Assembly: GCF_963678635.1 (NCBI RefSeq)
Contig: NW_026970609.1
Span: 46,071 to 110,070, forward strand
Direction of reading: 5' to 3'
Length of the DNA: 64,000 nt
From: Symsagittifera roscoffensis
Taxonomy: Eukaryota > Xenacoelomorpha > Acoela > Convolutidae
Positions within the stretch are counted from its first letter, which is position 1; each line of letters opens with the position of its first letter. This document shows, in pieces, positions 1-9,934 of this stretch. A program made the position numbers and the translations under genes. Below the pieces are notes generated by a model. That model saw nothing but the letters and a program-made list of their open reading frames with translations, had not been told where the DNA came from and searched no databases.

Positions 1-240
1 TCAAAGATGAAGAAAATGATTGGAGGTGTAGCAATTACCCAGTTTGTCATGCAAAACTCTTCGCTCTATAGGACGAAAAGCATTTTGGTAAGCAACATGA
101 ACTCGAAGTTTTTTAACATATTGAAATTATAATCAAGTTAATGTTTTACTTTTCTTAAATTTTAATTAAATTTTCCTGTCAACTTTTTCTTTCTAGAGTT
201 AAAATGATCGATCATTGTGACTGCCCGTAAATTTAGGAAC
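1..240 (+). pseudogene. 3' end of Polinton WCTKHLHG-type ORF (copy 1, cut by window edge)
   Basis: Only the last part of this gene lies in the window. The first 100 bases are nearly the same as 6075-6175, where the full gene is visible. The translated tail keeps the Cys/His-containing block seen in the other copies (FKDEENDW, then CHAK). A pyrimidine-rich tract with TTTCTAG near 190 looks like a splice acceptor, and a short Cys-rich tail (HCDCP) follows it. The product is described under the fuller copy at 5695-6304. Confidence 0.5.
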
Positions 241-1210
241 TTTTGTTTTTGATGAAGAAAATCATCAACGAAGATCATGGAAAGTGTTTGGACGTTCATG
301 TAAAAGATCTCTTCTAGTGTTTTTTTTGCCAGATCTTTGTAGTTTTGATGCTAGTATATGCAATCGTTCGAATTATATTATCCACAACATGTGCAGAAAC
401 AATAGTTTGGGTAACCATCCTATCAAGTACAGCGGTTATTTTCTATCTTCTGCAAAGCTTTGAAAAAGTTATATCTACCAAAGAACGAATATTTAATTCC
501 CTATTTGGACCAACTGGATCTTAAGACTTTCTTTTTTTTCATTGGTTGAAAATTTTTTACTTTTTAACTAGCGTTCGACAATTTTTTTAATCAACATTAT
601 CAACCTCTTCATAGTCAAATGCAGAGGATTTCGACGAGATTGAAAATCTTCCGATTTACGGAAGTAATAATCTGCTCATATTTGATTATTCTTGTGAAGA
701 AATTTCAAACTTCAAACTATTTGTAAAAAATGTCACTGATTGGAGACGCAGGGGTCTGAATACAATATACATCAAACACAAATTATTTCATCAAAAAAAA
801 ATGGGAAAAGATGTACAGTTACAAAGCACACACAAAGCCTTGTTCAAGTCACCGAGAGATGCTTTACAAATCAAAGCTTAAGTCAACAGCTAGGTCAATT
901 GAAGGAGTGGTATCAAGATGCAACATCTGTTCCTCATGGTCATTTAACTAATGATTTAACACCAGAAGCGTTGATTCACTTAGGTTTTGCTCAAAGAGTG
1001 GTTCAATTGCAACAAATTTTATTTACCAGCTGGAGTAGAGACAAATTTTGCGGACGATGTGTACACAATACATCTGTATTCTATCAATATTTCGAAAACT
1101 TTCTCTATGGCTTCGAAAACAAATCACTCTGAATTGTTCAAAAAATTTCAATCAGTTTCTGAATGAGTGTCCAAAATCTATTAAGAGGAGAGCTGCGAGA
1201 ACTTCATAAA
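241..1210 (+). pseudogene. Polinton packaging-type ATPase, decayed (copy 1)
   Basis: A FtsK/HerA-type P-loop ATPase of Polintons is thought to pump DNA into the capsid. Here the P-loop region reads LFGPTGS followed by a stop (501-527). The Walker B-like block NNLLIFDYSCEEIS follows at about 666-709; its second acidic residue reads Tyr, where the copy at 59390 has Glu. A longer in-frame stretch (740-1132) contains GLNTIYIKH-like sequence degraded to EYNIHQTQ in one frame, KALFKSPRD-like sequence in another, and the LKEWYQDAT block. The 3' end carries PAGVETNFADD and SVSE. Several frameshifts and stops make it non-functional. It lies directly before the integrase, as in copy 2 (6320-7270), which is collinear with it. 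Family assignment rests on motif recognition only. Confidence 0.62.
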
Positions 1211-1344
1211 TACACGTAGTAATAAATTGAAAAAAAATTTCATGTTTAACACAAAAGAAGAAATAATTTACTTTCAACTATAGGATTTCAATTGATATAT
1301 ATCATCACTCTTTTTGTCATTAAACTATTGACAAAGCATAGAAC

Positions 1345-2248
1345 AGTTTGTTTTTATTCCGTACTCAATTTATCAATCACAAAGTTCACTTCCAACGAAA
1401 AAAAAACCGGAACAAAAAGAAAAGAGGAGATTGTACCAAAAATTTCGATAATGTTTACTGTTCTGTAAATCTGAGGTTGAAAACGATAAACAATAAGCAC
1501 CTTATTGATTTGATTTTGAATTATCCTTGAAAAAACTCAGCCAGTCAGAAAAACCATATTAGATATTTGAGATACAAAAGAATCTAATGTAGACTTTGTG
1601 TGCGCACTAAAGCGAAAAAAAAACACAGAATTTCTAGAAAATTACTTTTTACTATTTTCGAAGCGATTCAAACTTCATTTAGATTTGTTTTTAGCAAGAA
1701 CGCCAAAACAAAAGACAGAGGAACTTGGATCTCTTTCATAATCTGAAAAGATAAGACTAAAAAGATTGTATTTTAGCGGTAGATCGAGTGTTTTATCAAA
1801 AAATAAACTAGAACAATTCTTACAAACCAAGACAACGTATACAAAATTTGGTTCATCAATCAGACGTTTCCGCTCAAGCTTTTTCTAAATATACATTTGA
1901 ATTCTGGGGTATAGACTTGTTTTTTTTGACCAGTTAGTCAGTCATAACAATTCAGTCAAGAAATTATGAGTTGCTGTAGATATTTTTTCGAGATTTGTCA
2001 GAGTTCGAACATTGTAAACAAAGTATGCTAAAGATTCTTTACAAGCTTTCAAAATGATGACTTCTCGAAAAAAAAAATTTCCAAAAAACTTTGGGTTGAT
2101 AACGGAACAGATTAAGGGGGGGGGAACCTTTAAAAAGTTTTGGAAAAAACAATACATTGAGGTTTACTCAGCAAGGAGTGAAACAAAAACTGCATTTGCT
2201 GAGAAAGCGATTCAGTCTTTAAAAAATATGATATATCGTTACATTGAT
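1345..2248 (+). pseudogene. Polinton retroviral-type integrase, decayed and 3'-truncated (copy 1)
   Basis: The integrase would insert the transposon into new sites with a D,D,E RNase-H-fold core. The N-terminal part shows the conserved HLIDLIL segment (about 1498-1520). The first core Asp remains in the WGID context (codon 1914-1916). The second is in WVDNGTD (codon 2098-2100), immediately followed by a stop where copy 3 continues. The catalytic Glu is in AFAEKAIQSL (codon 2201-2203). An oligo-G run at about 2116-2123 adds a frameshift. The gene stops abruptly at RYID (about 2245), where a deletion joins it to the small basic ORF; copy 2 continues for about 400 bases more. Frameshifts and stops show it is dead. 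Confidence 0.7.
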
Positions 2249-2690
2249 TGTTTTTATTTTTCAAGGAAAAGCAAGACAGCGTGGATGAGGTTTTGGTGCC
2301 ATTGCACAAACTATTGGGAGAACAGCAGTTTCATTCATTAAAAAAATATTGTCCCAGCTGAAAAAATAATCAGAGCAAGTTTATTTGAAATTGCTGCAAT
2401 AGAGATTGTAGTAGTTGTTGGTGGATGAAAAAAAAACTTTTGCAAAAAAAGTTGGAACAAAAACAGTTCGAAAACAGATGGGGGTTGGTGAAGAACAAGA
2501 AAAATGATTTCTCGAAAAAGTTGTTCGAAAAAAAGTCGCTCTCGCAAAAACATTTTCGACCAACTAAAAAGAGTAATAATCAAAGTAGTCGTTTTCGTTA
2601 CGCAGCTTTTACATTTTCTTCTTTGGAGATTTTTGATATAGTCCCACTTTTGGAAAGAATTTTTTCATCTTACACATAAAAATATTTTTC
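2249..2690 (+). pseudogene. Polinton small basic ORF, decayed (copy 1)
   Basis: A short Lys/Arg/Ser-rich protein lies between the LYPS-type ORF and the capsid ORF in the fuller copies. The N-terminal part, in broken frames, has a hydrophobic Gly/Leu-rich segment. The middle reads KKLLQKKLEQKQFENRWG in one frame (2425 onward), and the end has the RSRQNIF...LKRV type Arg/Lys/Ser cluster. Basic, capsid-associated small proteins of this kind occur in Polintons and adintoviruses, and some have been compared with adenovirus core proteins. That link is only an inference here. The 5' end is joined directly to integrase sequence by the deletion at about 2245. Confidence 0.45.
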
Positions 2691-2694
2691 CCAG

Positions 2695-3258
2695 TACTTC
2701 TCTAGATGAAAGCAGCAATAAGTTCGAATTTGAGAAGACCGTAATCTTCGATTGGATATGCGTGATAAGTACCTCCGTTTAAAACTTCAATTATTCAAAA
2801 CAAGATTGTTTGATACTTCAAAAAGAGCAGAACATAAAGCAAAATCGGAGGAAGATTCAGATGAGGAACCGCAGACTTCTTTCACTCATACAAACAATCT
2901 ACTAAAATCTCTAAACTCCAGTTGTGAATTTTATTTTGATAATACATTGGTTTAAAACGCCAATGGATTATATCCTCATAAAGCACAATTATCGGACAAA
3001 TTCAACTCGTCGACAATGAGTAATAAACGAATAATTGCCTGTCACGGATTTAGTGTTTAAGAATCTCCAGAAGCATTTGATATGCATCGGTTCACTGATA
3101 GAACAATTTTCGGGATAACTTTTTCACTTTATGGCAGGCTTGCCATAAATTTAGTTATTTGTGGAAAGTTATTACTACCAAAAACCACTGTTCAAAATAA
3201 ACGAATTCGAGGTAGACCTTATTCTTACAAGCTGCCTGATAATCCAAATGTTAATCTC
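2695..3258 (+). pseudogene. F54H12.2-like capsid-family ORF, 5' part only (copy 1)
   Basis: This is the first half of the capsid-family gene described at 9935-11150. Visible blocks are MRDKYLRLKLQLFKTRLFDT (2758-2817), EEPQTSFTHTNNLLKSLNSS, YNANGLYPHKAQLSD, and after a frameshift the EAFDMHRFTDRT block (3070-3108) and TFSLYGRLAINL (3117-3155). Sequence identity with copy 2 ends near 3258, where the DNA switches to the start of an unrelated Polinton ORF. About 650 bases of the gene are therefore absent. Confidence 0.6.
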
Positions 3259-3311
3259 ACAACCATTTTTCTCTTTTCTCTTCATCTGATCAGTATGTTT
3301 TTTTATGGAAA

Positions 3312-3815
3312 ATGTTTTCAAGAAAAGACACTAGTCCCAATTATAGTGACTCCTCAAAAAATAAAAAAAGAATTGGGAGGTTTCCTTGGTGTCAAAAATC
3401 CTGCAAGGGGTAAATTTATTTTGAACCATGCTTTCAAATTTTCAAGAAAACTGAGTTGGGACAAATCGGCAAAAGCAGCAAGTATATCCCGGTGAAAAAA
3501 AAAGAAGAAGCAATCTCGGCAACTACAAAAACTGTTATTCACGATGCTGACAACCTTGGATTCAGCTATGGATCAGGAGTTTGCCAACTGCAACAAAGTG
3601 TATGACATAGCAACTTACAATAGAAAACAAGTTTGTGTCAAGATCAATATGTAAAATGTTAACAAACCTCCATACATCCAGTTTAGACACTTCACGGCAA
3701 AAGAGAAAGAATCAATGAAACAAATTGCCTATGTCAACTATACTTTGAACAAATTCAAAGAACTGTCTCGATATTTGGGAGATGTCGTGTTTATTGAGAA
3801 CTGTAATGTACGATA
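3312..3815 (+). pseudogene. Polinton ORF beginning MFSRK, decayed (copy 1)
   Basis: A conserved ORF of unknown function that sits upstream of the transmembrane ORF in the Polinton copies. It begins MFSRKDTSPN at 3312 and continues through a Lys-rich segment (KKKRIGRFPW). After a frame change it has the block TVIHDADNLGF (3529-3561), and then YDVATYNRK-like and VAYVNYTL-like segments in shifted frames. It ends near FISNCNVR (about 3790-3812). The copy at 57372-57860 has the same blocks and helps define the borders. I do not recognise a function. Confidence 0.5.
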
Positions 3816-4059
3816 AATTGTTTCATTTATTTTTTTGTCTTTTAATTGAAATCTTTGTCCTAAAAGTCATTTTTCATTTAGCACTTGCGTTGAAATCTGG
3901 AGTTTTGAATTGTCAAGAAATCTAGTCTTAAATTTTTGCAATAGATTGGACTTTTTCATATTGTTCAAAAAAAAATCCAAAAAATGTCGCCAACTGTTAT
4001 GGAATCACAAAACTTATCAAATTTTAAAATTTTGGACGTAGACTCGCGAAAATGTAATT

Positions 4060-4690
4060 TTGAGTGGACTCTGCATAATGATAGAAGAGAAATTTACATT
4101 CCGATATCAAAAAAAAGAACTTATAGAATATCGTAGAAATTGAAAACAATGGAAAAATAATCAGTCTGTACAACTACAAAGAGAAGAATATGGTAATTTA
4201 ATCGATATAATTCCTATATTAAAAGATTATGTGAGGAACTTCGAGAAAACTTGTATCCCTATTGACGAATGCACTGTAAAAATTGAACATGCAGAAACTG
4301 AATGAAATTCTATTAATTTTTGAGAATATAAAGCAAAATTTCTCATGAAAAACAGAAAGAAAAAAATTTATTTCTTTGTACCTGTATTGTTTTTTACCCG
4401 GACAACATTTTGAAAGAAATGGACCAAAATTTCCTTTTGGAGGATTAATTGGATACGGAATTTTGTGCATAGATTATTTTTTTGCAGAATCCAAAAATGT
4501 TTAGACTACATGCAATTCTACATGAGTCGACTGAATCTGTGAAATCTACTACAAAAAACTGACCTGGGTATTGTTATGTTGCACCTAGACTCCCAGTTCA
4601 TGCTTTCTTAGTCAAGTGACTGGGTTACTTTTCTGTTTATTATTAAAGTATTTGTTTCATAAGTACATTGTTCGATTTTTAATTAGTGAA
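4060..4690 (+). pseudogene. Polinton transmembrane ORF, decayed (copy 1a)
   Basis: This ORF is recognised by comparison with the better preserved copies at 18226-19110 and 58000-58790. The 5' part holds a run like EYRRN and LQLQREEYGNLIDIIP in broken frames. The middle has a Cys-rich segment (CIPIDECTVK, about 4250-4280), then GPNFPFGGLIGYG in broken frames (4418-4460) and RLHAILHES (4502-4530). A hydrophobic tail follows (about 4580-4670), matching the membrane segment of copy 4. Function unknown. It is duplicated immediately downstream (5117-5690). Confidence 0.45.
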
Positions 4691-5112
4691 AAAATTAGGA
4701 GTTTATAAGGAAGGACAAGCTGCAGGATATTCCTTTCTTCATCCCAAAAAACCCAAACTAACATCTCAATCTTCTTGGTGTACAAAGCATCTTCATGGAA
4801 TCAGTTGGAATAGTGGTTAAGAAAAAGATAGTGAACTTGAAAAAAGATTGGCAATTCTAGAACCCACATAAATGCAGTTTTTTGCAAAATTTAAAAAAAC
4901 TTTAAGAGTTTGCCAGAAGATTTGGGAAAAAAAGATTAATAATTTGGATGACTACGCTTGCCCTAAATTTTAATTTTTGATATTCAAAGATGAAGAATAT
5001 GATTGGATGTGTAGCAATTACCAAATTTGTCATGCAAAAAACTTCTTTCTATAGGAAGAAAAGCATTTCCATAAGGAACATGAATTCGAAGTTTTTAACA
5101 AATTGTAAATTA
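4691..5112 (+). pseudogene. Polinton WCTKHLHG-type ORF, decayed (copy 1a)
   Basis: First of two adjacent copies. The conserved core is recognisable around 4700-4800: a VYKEGQAAGYSFLHP-like segment, then SSWCTKHLHGISWNS. The C-terminal block with FKDEEYDW and CHAK lies at 4985-5040. Stops are frequent. The sequence stops near 5112, where the second copy of the upstream ORF begins. See the fuller copy (5695-6304) for the description. Confidence 0.45.
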
Positions 5113-5116
5113 TAAA

Positions 5117-5690
5117 TTGAACTTATAGAATATCGTAGAAATGGAAAACAATGGAAAAAAATCAATCTGTACAACTAGAAAAAGAAGAATATGGTAAATT
5201 AATCGAAAAAGTTCCTCCCTTACTAGATTATGTAGGGACCTTCGAGAAAACTTGTATCCTTATTGACGAACGCACTGTAAAAAATGAACGTGCAGAAATT
5301 GAAAGAAATTCTTATCATTTTTGAGATTATAAAAGCAAAGTTTCTCATGAAAAGCAAAATGAAAAAATTTATTTCTTGGTACCTGTTTTGTTTTCTACAC
5401 GGACGTAAAATTGAAAGAAATAGACCATAAATTTCCGTTCGGAGGACTAATTGAATACGGAAATTTCTGTATAGATTTTTTTTTGCAGACTCCAAAAGTG
5501 TTTAGACTACATGCAGTTCTACATGAATCGACTGGATCTCTGAAATCTACTACGAAAATGGACCTGGGTACTGTTATGTTGCACCTAGTCTCCCTGGGGG
5601 CTCATGCCTTCTTAGTAAAGTGACTGGATTACTTTTCTGTTTTTTTATTAAATTATTTTCTTCTTTAGTATATGCATTGTTCGATTTTAA
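5117..5690 (+). pseudogene. Polinton transmembrane ORF, decayed (copy 1b, tandem duplicate)
   Basis: A second copy of the ORF at 4060-4690, about 1.0 kb downstream. The run 5117-5290 is about 90 percent the same as 4120-4290 by eye. An open stretch (5411-5623) reads MKEIDHKFPFGGLIEYGNF, then DFFLQTPKVFRLHAVLHEST, and the hydrophobic APSLPG-AHAFLVK end before the membrane tail. The tail at 5630-5690 is T-rich and broken. Function unknown. Confidence 0.48.
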
Positions 5691-5694
5691 ATTA

Positions 5695-6304
5695 TTTTAA
5701 CCAAAAAAACTCCAGAGAAAACATTTACAGTAAAAGTCATGTTATTTTGGATAATGATGGTTTCGAAAACAAAACAGTGAAAAAATAAGGAGTTTATCAG
5801 GAAGGACACGCTGCAGGATTTTCCTTTCTTCCTCCCAAAAAATTCAAACCAACATCCCAATCTTATTGGTGTACAAAACATCTTCATGGAATCAGTTGGA
5901 GTAGTGGTTACAAAAAATATAGTGAACTTGAAAAATTTTTGGCGAATCTAGAACCCACAGAAACGGAGTTTTTTGGCAAACTTTATGAAAGTTTAAAATT
6001 TCTGTCAGAATTTTTGGAAGAAAAGATCAATGTTTGGATGACTACGCTTGCCCTAAAGTTCGATTTCTGATATTCAAAGATGAAGAAAATGATTGAAGGT
6101 GTAGCAAACACCCAATTTGTCATGCAAAACTCTTCGCTCTATAGGACAAAAAGCATGTTTGTAAGCAACATGAAATCGAAGTTTTTTAACATATTGAAAT
6201 TTATAGTCATGTTAATGTTTTACTTTTCTGAAATTTTAATTAAATATCCTTGTCAACTTTTTCTTTCTAGAGTTAAGATGATCAATCATTGTGACTGCCC
6301 GTAA
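5695..6304 (+). pseudogene. Polinton ORF with conserved WCTKHLHG block (copy 1b)
   Basis: This is one of the better preserved copies of a gene present in every Polinton unit here. It opens with a VILDNDGFENK segment (about 5739-5771; VLDID in copy 4). The core follows at about 5785-5910: VYQEGHAAGFSFLPPKKF, then YWCTKHLHGISWSSG. A later block is FLSEFLEEKIN, and the C-terminal Cys/His-rich block is FKDEENDW...CHAK. A possible intron acceptor TTTCTAG (6264-6270) precedes the tail HCDCP. The D-x-D/E near the start plus a downstream His could fit a DEDD-type exonuclease, but this is a guess. Two in-frame stops and frameshifts show decay. Confidence 0.48.
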
Positions 6305-6319
6305 ATTTAGGAATTTTTA

Positions 6320-7270
6320 TTTTTGATGAAGAAAATCATCAACGAAGATCATGGAAAGTGTTTGGAAGTTCATGTAAAATATCTCTTAGTGTTTTTTTTG
6401 CCAGATCTTTGTAGTTTTGATGCTAGTATGTGCAATCATTCGAATTATATTATCCACAACATGTGCAGAAACAATAGTTTGGGTAACTATCCTATCAAGT
6501 ACAGCGGTTATTTTCTATCTTCTGCAAAGCTCTGAAAAAGTTATATATACCAAAGAACGAGTATTTAATTCCCTATTTGGACCAACTGGATCTTAAGACA
6601 TTCTTTTTCTTCATTGGTTGAAAATTTGTACTTTTTAACTAGCGTTCGACAATTTTTTTAATCAACATTGTTAACCTCTTCATAGTCAAATGCAAAGGAT
6701 TTTGACTTGATTGAAAATCTTCCGATTTACGGAACTAATAATCTGCTCATATTTGATTATTCTTGTGAAGAAATTTCAATCTCCAAACTATTTGTAAAAA
6801 ATGTCACTGATTGGTGACGCAGGGTTCTGAATACCATATACATCAAACACTAATCATTTCATCAAAGTAAAATGGGAAGGGATGTAGAGTTACAAAGCAC
6901 ACACAAAGCATTGTTCAAGTCACCGAGATATGCTTTTCAAATCAAACCTTAAGTCAACAACTAGGTCATTTGAAGGAGTGGTATCAAGATGCAACATCTG
7001 TTCCTCCTGGTCATTTAACTAATGATTTAACACCAAAAGCAGTTTATTCCCTCAGGTGTTGCTCAAAGAGTGGTTCAGTTGCAACAAATTGTTTTCACCA
7101 GCTGGAATAGAGACAAATTTTGCGGACATCTGTATTCTATCAATATTTCGAAAACTTTCTCTAAGACTTCGGAAACAAATCACTCTGAATTGTCCAAAAG
7201 ATTTCAATCAGTTTCTGAGTGAGTGTCCAAAATCTATTAAGAGGAGAGCTGCGAGAACTTCATAAATATA
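6320..7270 (+). pseudogene. Polinton packaging-type ATPase, decayed (copy 2)
   Basis: Collinear with copy 1 at an offset of about 6075 bases. The N-terminal segment (6323-6535) reads MKKIINEDHGKCLEVHVKYL and then the ASMCNHSNYIIHNM block. The P-loop equivalent LFGPTGS is again followed by a stop (6573-6599), so this stop predates the duplication. The Walker B region IYGTNNLLIFDYSCEEIS is intact (6729-6782). The block LFKSPRYAFQIKP follows, and the C-terminal AGIETNFAD segment (7098-7140) is readable. It would drive genome packaging in an intact Polinton. This copy is inactive. Confidence 0.63.
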
Positions 7271-7403
7271 CGTAGTAAAATATCGAAAAGAAATTTCATG
7301 TTTAACACAAAAGAAGAAATAATTTACTTTCAACTATAGGATTTCAATTGATATATATCATCTCTCTTTTTGTCATTAAACTATTAACATAGCATAGAAC
7401 AGT

Positions 7404-8650
7404 TTGTTTTCATTCCGTACTCAATTTATCAATCACAAAGTACGCTTCCAACGAAAAAAAAAAACCGGAACAAAAAAAAGAAAAGAGGAGATTACACTAA
7501 AAATGTTCGACTCTCTTTACTGTTCTGTAAATCAGAGGTTGAAAACGATAAACAAAAAGCACCTTATTGATTTGATTTTGAATTCTCCAAGAAAAAAACT
7601 CAGCCAGTCAGAAAAATCATATTAGATGTTTGAGATACAAAAGAATCTAATGTAGACTTTGTGTGCGCACTAAAGCGAAAAAAAAACACAGAATTTCCAG
7701 AAAATTATTTTTCACTATTTTCGAAGCAATTCAAATTTCATCTAGATTTGTTTTTAGCAAGAACGCCAAAACAAAAGACAGAGAAACTTGGATCTTTTTC
7801 ATAATCTGAAAAGATAAGACTAAAAACATTGTATTTTAGCGGTAGAGCGAGTGTTTTATCAAAAAAGAAACATGAACAATTCTTACAAACCAAGACAACG
7901 TATACAAAATTTGGTTCACCAATGAGGCGTTTCCGAGAACTTCAAGCTTTTTCCAAATATACATTTGAATTCTGGGGTATATACTTGTTTTTTTTGACCA
8001 GCTAGTCAGTCAAAACCATTCAGTCAAGAATTTATGAGTTGCTGTAGATATTTTTTCGAGATTTGTCAGAGTTCGAACATCGTAAAAAAAGTAGGCTAAA
8101 GACTCTTTACAAGCTTTCAAAATGATGACTTCTCGAAAAAAAAATTTCCAAAAAACTTTGGGTTGATAACGGAACAGATTAAGGGGGGGGGGAAACTTTA
8201 AAAAGTTTTGGAAAGAAAAATACATTGAGGTTTACTCAGCAATGAGTGAAACAAAAACTGCATTTGCTGAGAAAGCGATTCAGTCTTTTAAAAATATGAT
8301 ATATCGTTACATTGAAGAGCATGGTGAAAAATTAATGTCTAATTCTAATTGTCTTAAAAATCGATCTGTTGAAAAACCTCCGAGATATGTGATAAATATT
8401 GATTTTTCATCAACTTCGTACAACCAAAATGAAAATTTTTAAACCAGTAGTCAAAAATGGGGATAGAGTGAGAAATTCGAAAAAGAACATTCTCTTCCGA
8501 AAGGGATACGATCCACTTTTTACAGAAGAATTTTTGTAAGTCTTAGCATTATCTACCAAAAAAACCTCCTGCATACATCATCAAAGATCTCGAAAAAGAA
8601 GAATTTCTGGGAATTTTTTATGGAAAATAGCTGAGAAAATGTTCAGATTA
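7404..8650 (+). pseudogene. Polinton integrase, near full length but mutated (copy 2)
   Basis: The most complete integrase of the window. The N-terminal part includes HLIDLILNSPRKKLSQSEKS (7560-7619). The first core catalytic Asp is changed to Tyr (codon 7982-7984, WGIY; copy 1 has WGID). The second Asp remains in WVDN (codon 8165-8167), and the Glu in AFAEKAIQSF (codon 8269-8271). The core continues to RYIEEHGEKLMSN. The C-terminal domain (about 8450-8650) has VRNSKKNILF, RKGYDP and the IIKDLEKEEF-type end. A G run (about 8184-8193), stops and frameshifts break it. A GTAAGT splice-donor-like site follows at 8654. Confidence 0.72.
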
Positions 8651-9485
8651 AAGGTAAGTGATTTTAAAAATTATTTTTCTGTCGATCAGTTGTCATGGAA
8701 TCTCTTACTTTGAGCTAGTTTCTAAGGCTTCCTTCAATTGTTATCCGAATTATGGTCTTGGTTTTTTTTACAAATTTTCTACCGGAACAAAAACATCCTA
8801 AAGGAGAATGCGAGGTTACTGTTTCAGAAATACTGAGGGAAAGATGACTTTCATCGATGGGCATTTTGAACCTGGATTGTATCCAAGTGTTGTTGACTTA
8901 GTTGTTCCCATTAATGACAAAGCTCGAAAGCGTATATGTGCACAAAATATGATTATTAGGGAGTTTATGTTATCAGCAGATCAGGTTAAACCAAAAAACT
9001 ATTCATTTACCTGAGGATCAACCAGTGTTTATATTTCAAAATGCTGATTTGGGTCGTATTTTTGGTTAACATTTACAACAAAATCAGACAGGGATAGTAA
9101 TGAAAGGAAAAAGTCCACATTGTCCTCAGTATTCTTACGACATTACAAGAACAGATTCCCTAATGATTTATAGTGATATTATAGAATCTATTATGGAATG
9201 TGATAAAAAAACTCCCTTAGTGCGTTGTATTCTATTCATATCCAAATTATAAAACGAAGAAACAATACCTACATTACAGTACATGAATTACCATTCCTTT
9301 ACAAATCTACAATTCGAAAAATTTTTAAAAAACGCTTTCCATAGCATAAAAACAGAACTCAGGGATGCTACAGGTGAAAAATTGCGTTTTTTCCATAGGA
9401 AATACAAGAGTTATTCTCTTGTTTCTTGTTTCGCAAGATTTCTGATTATATTTTTTGTTATATACTTTTTACGAAAAAGTTTCTC
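8651..9485 (+). pseudogene. Polinton LYPS-type structural ORF, decayed (copy 2)
   Basis: A conserved Polinton ORF between integrase and the small basic ORF. A short first exon seems to be followed by an intron: GTAAGT at 8654-8659 and TTTCAG ending at 8827. The main exon begins NTEGKMTFIDGHFEPGLYPS (8828 onward) and continues VVDLVVPINDKARKR. In other frames it has FKMLIWVVFLV (from the ADLSHIFG block of copy 3), IYSDIIE and the start of an IELRDATGEK block (9355-9395). That last block is typical of a protein common in invertebrate Polintons and is probably a capsid or penton component; the role is inferred. Stops after 9014 make it a pseudogene. Confidence 0.55.
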
Positions 9486-9489
9486 AAAA

Positions 9490-9930
9490 TTCTGCTATTG
9501 TTTTTATTTTTCAAGGAAAAACAAGGCAACGTGGATGAGGTTTTGGTGCTAGTGCACAAACTCTTGGGAGAACAGCAGTTTCATTCATTAAAAAAATATT
9601 TTCCCAGCTAAAAAAAGAATCCGAGCAGGTTTATTTGTAATTGCTGCAATAGAGATTGTAGTAGTTGTTAGTGGATGAAAAAAAAACTTTTGCAAAAAAA
9701 GTTGGAACAAAAGCAGTTCGAAAACAGATGGGGGTTGGTGAAAAGAAATCCAAGCGTAGAACAAGAAGAATCATTTCTCGAAAAAGTAGTTCAAAAAACA
9801 GTCGTTCTCGCCAAAACATTTTTGACCAACTAAAAAGAGTAATAATCAAAGTAGTCGTTTTCGTTACGCAGCTTTTACATTTTCTTCTTTGGAGATTTTT
9901 GATATAGTCCCACTTTTGGAAAGAATTTTT
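9490..9930 (+). pseudogene. Polinton small basic ORF (copy 2)
   Basis: The N-terminal half is hydrophobic and Gly/Leu rich in broken frames (FRGKTRQRG then GASAQTLGRTAV). The C-terminal half is one open stretch (9665-9907) with the basic run GTKAVRKQMGVGEKKSKRRT and a Ser/Arg cluster ISRKSSSKNSRSR, ending NIFDQLKRV. The composition suggests DNA binding or nuclear targeting. Small basic virion proteins occur in related viruses, so a capsid or core role is plausible but inferred. Position between the LYPS-type ORF and the capsid-family ORF is constant in all copies. Confidence 0.5.
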
Positions 9931-9934
9931 TCAT

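Noticed and set aside
1942-2157. Minus-strand open frames at 1942-2157, 8010-8225 and 13552-13827
   Set aside because: They lie opposite the integrase core in each copy and are only its antisense.
9631-9849. Minus-strand open frames at 2338-2583 and 9631-9849
   Set aside because: Antisense of the small basic ORF; Phe-rich runs come from its Lys and Glu codons.
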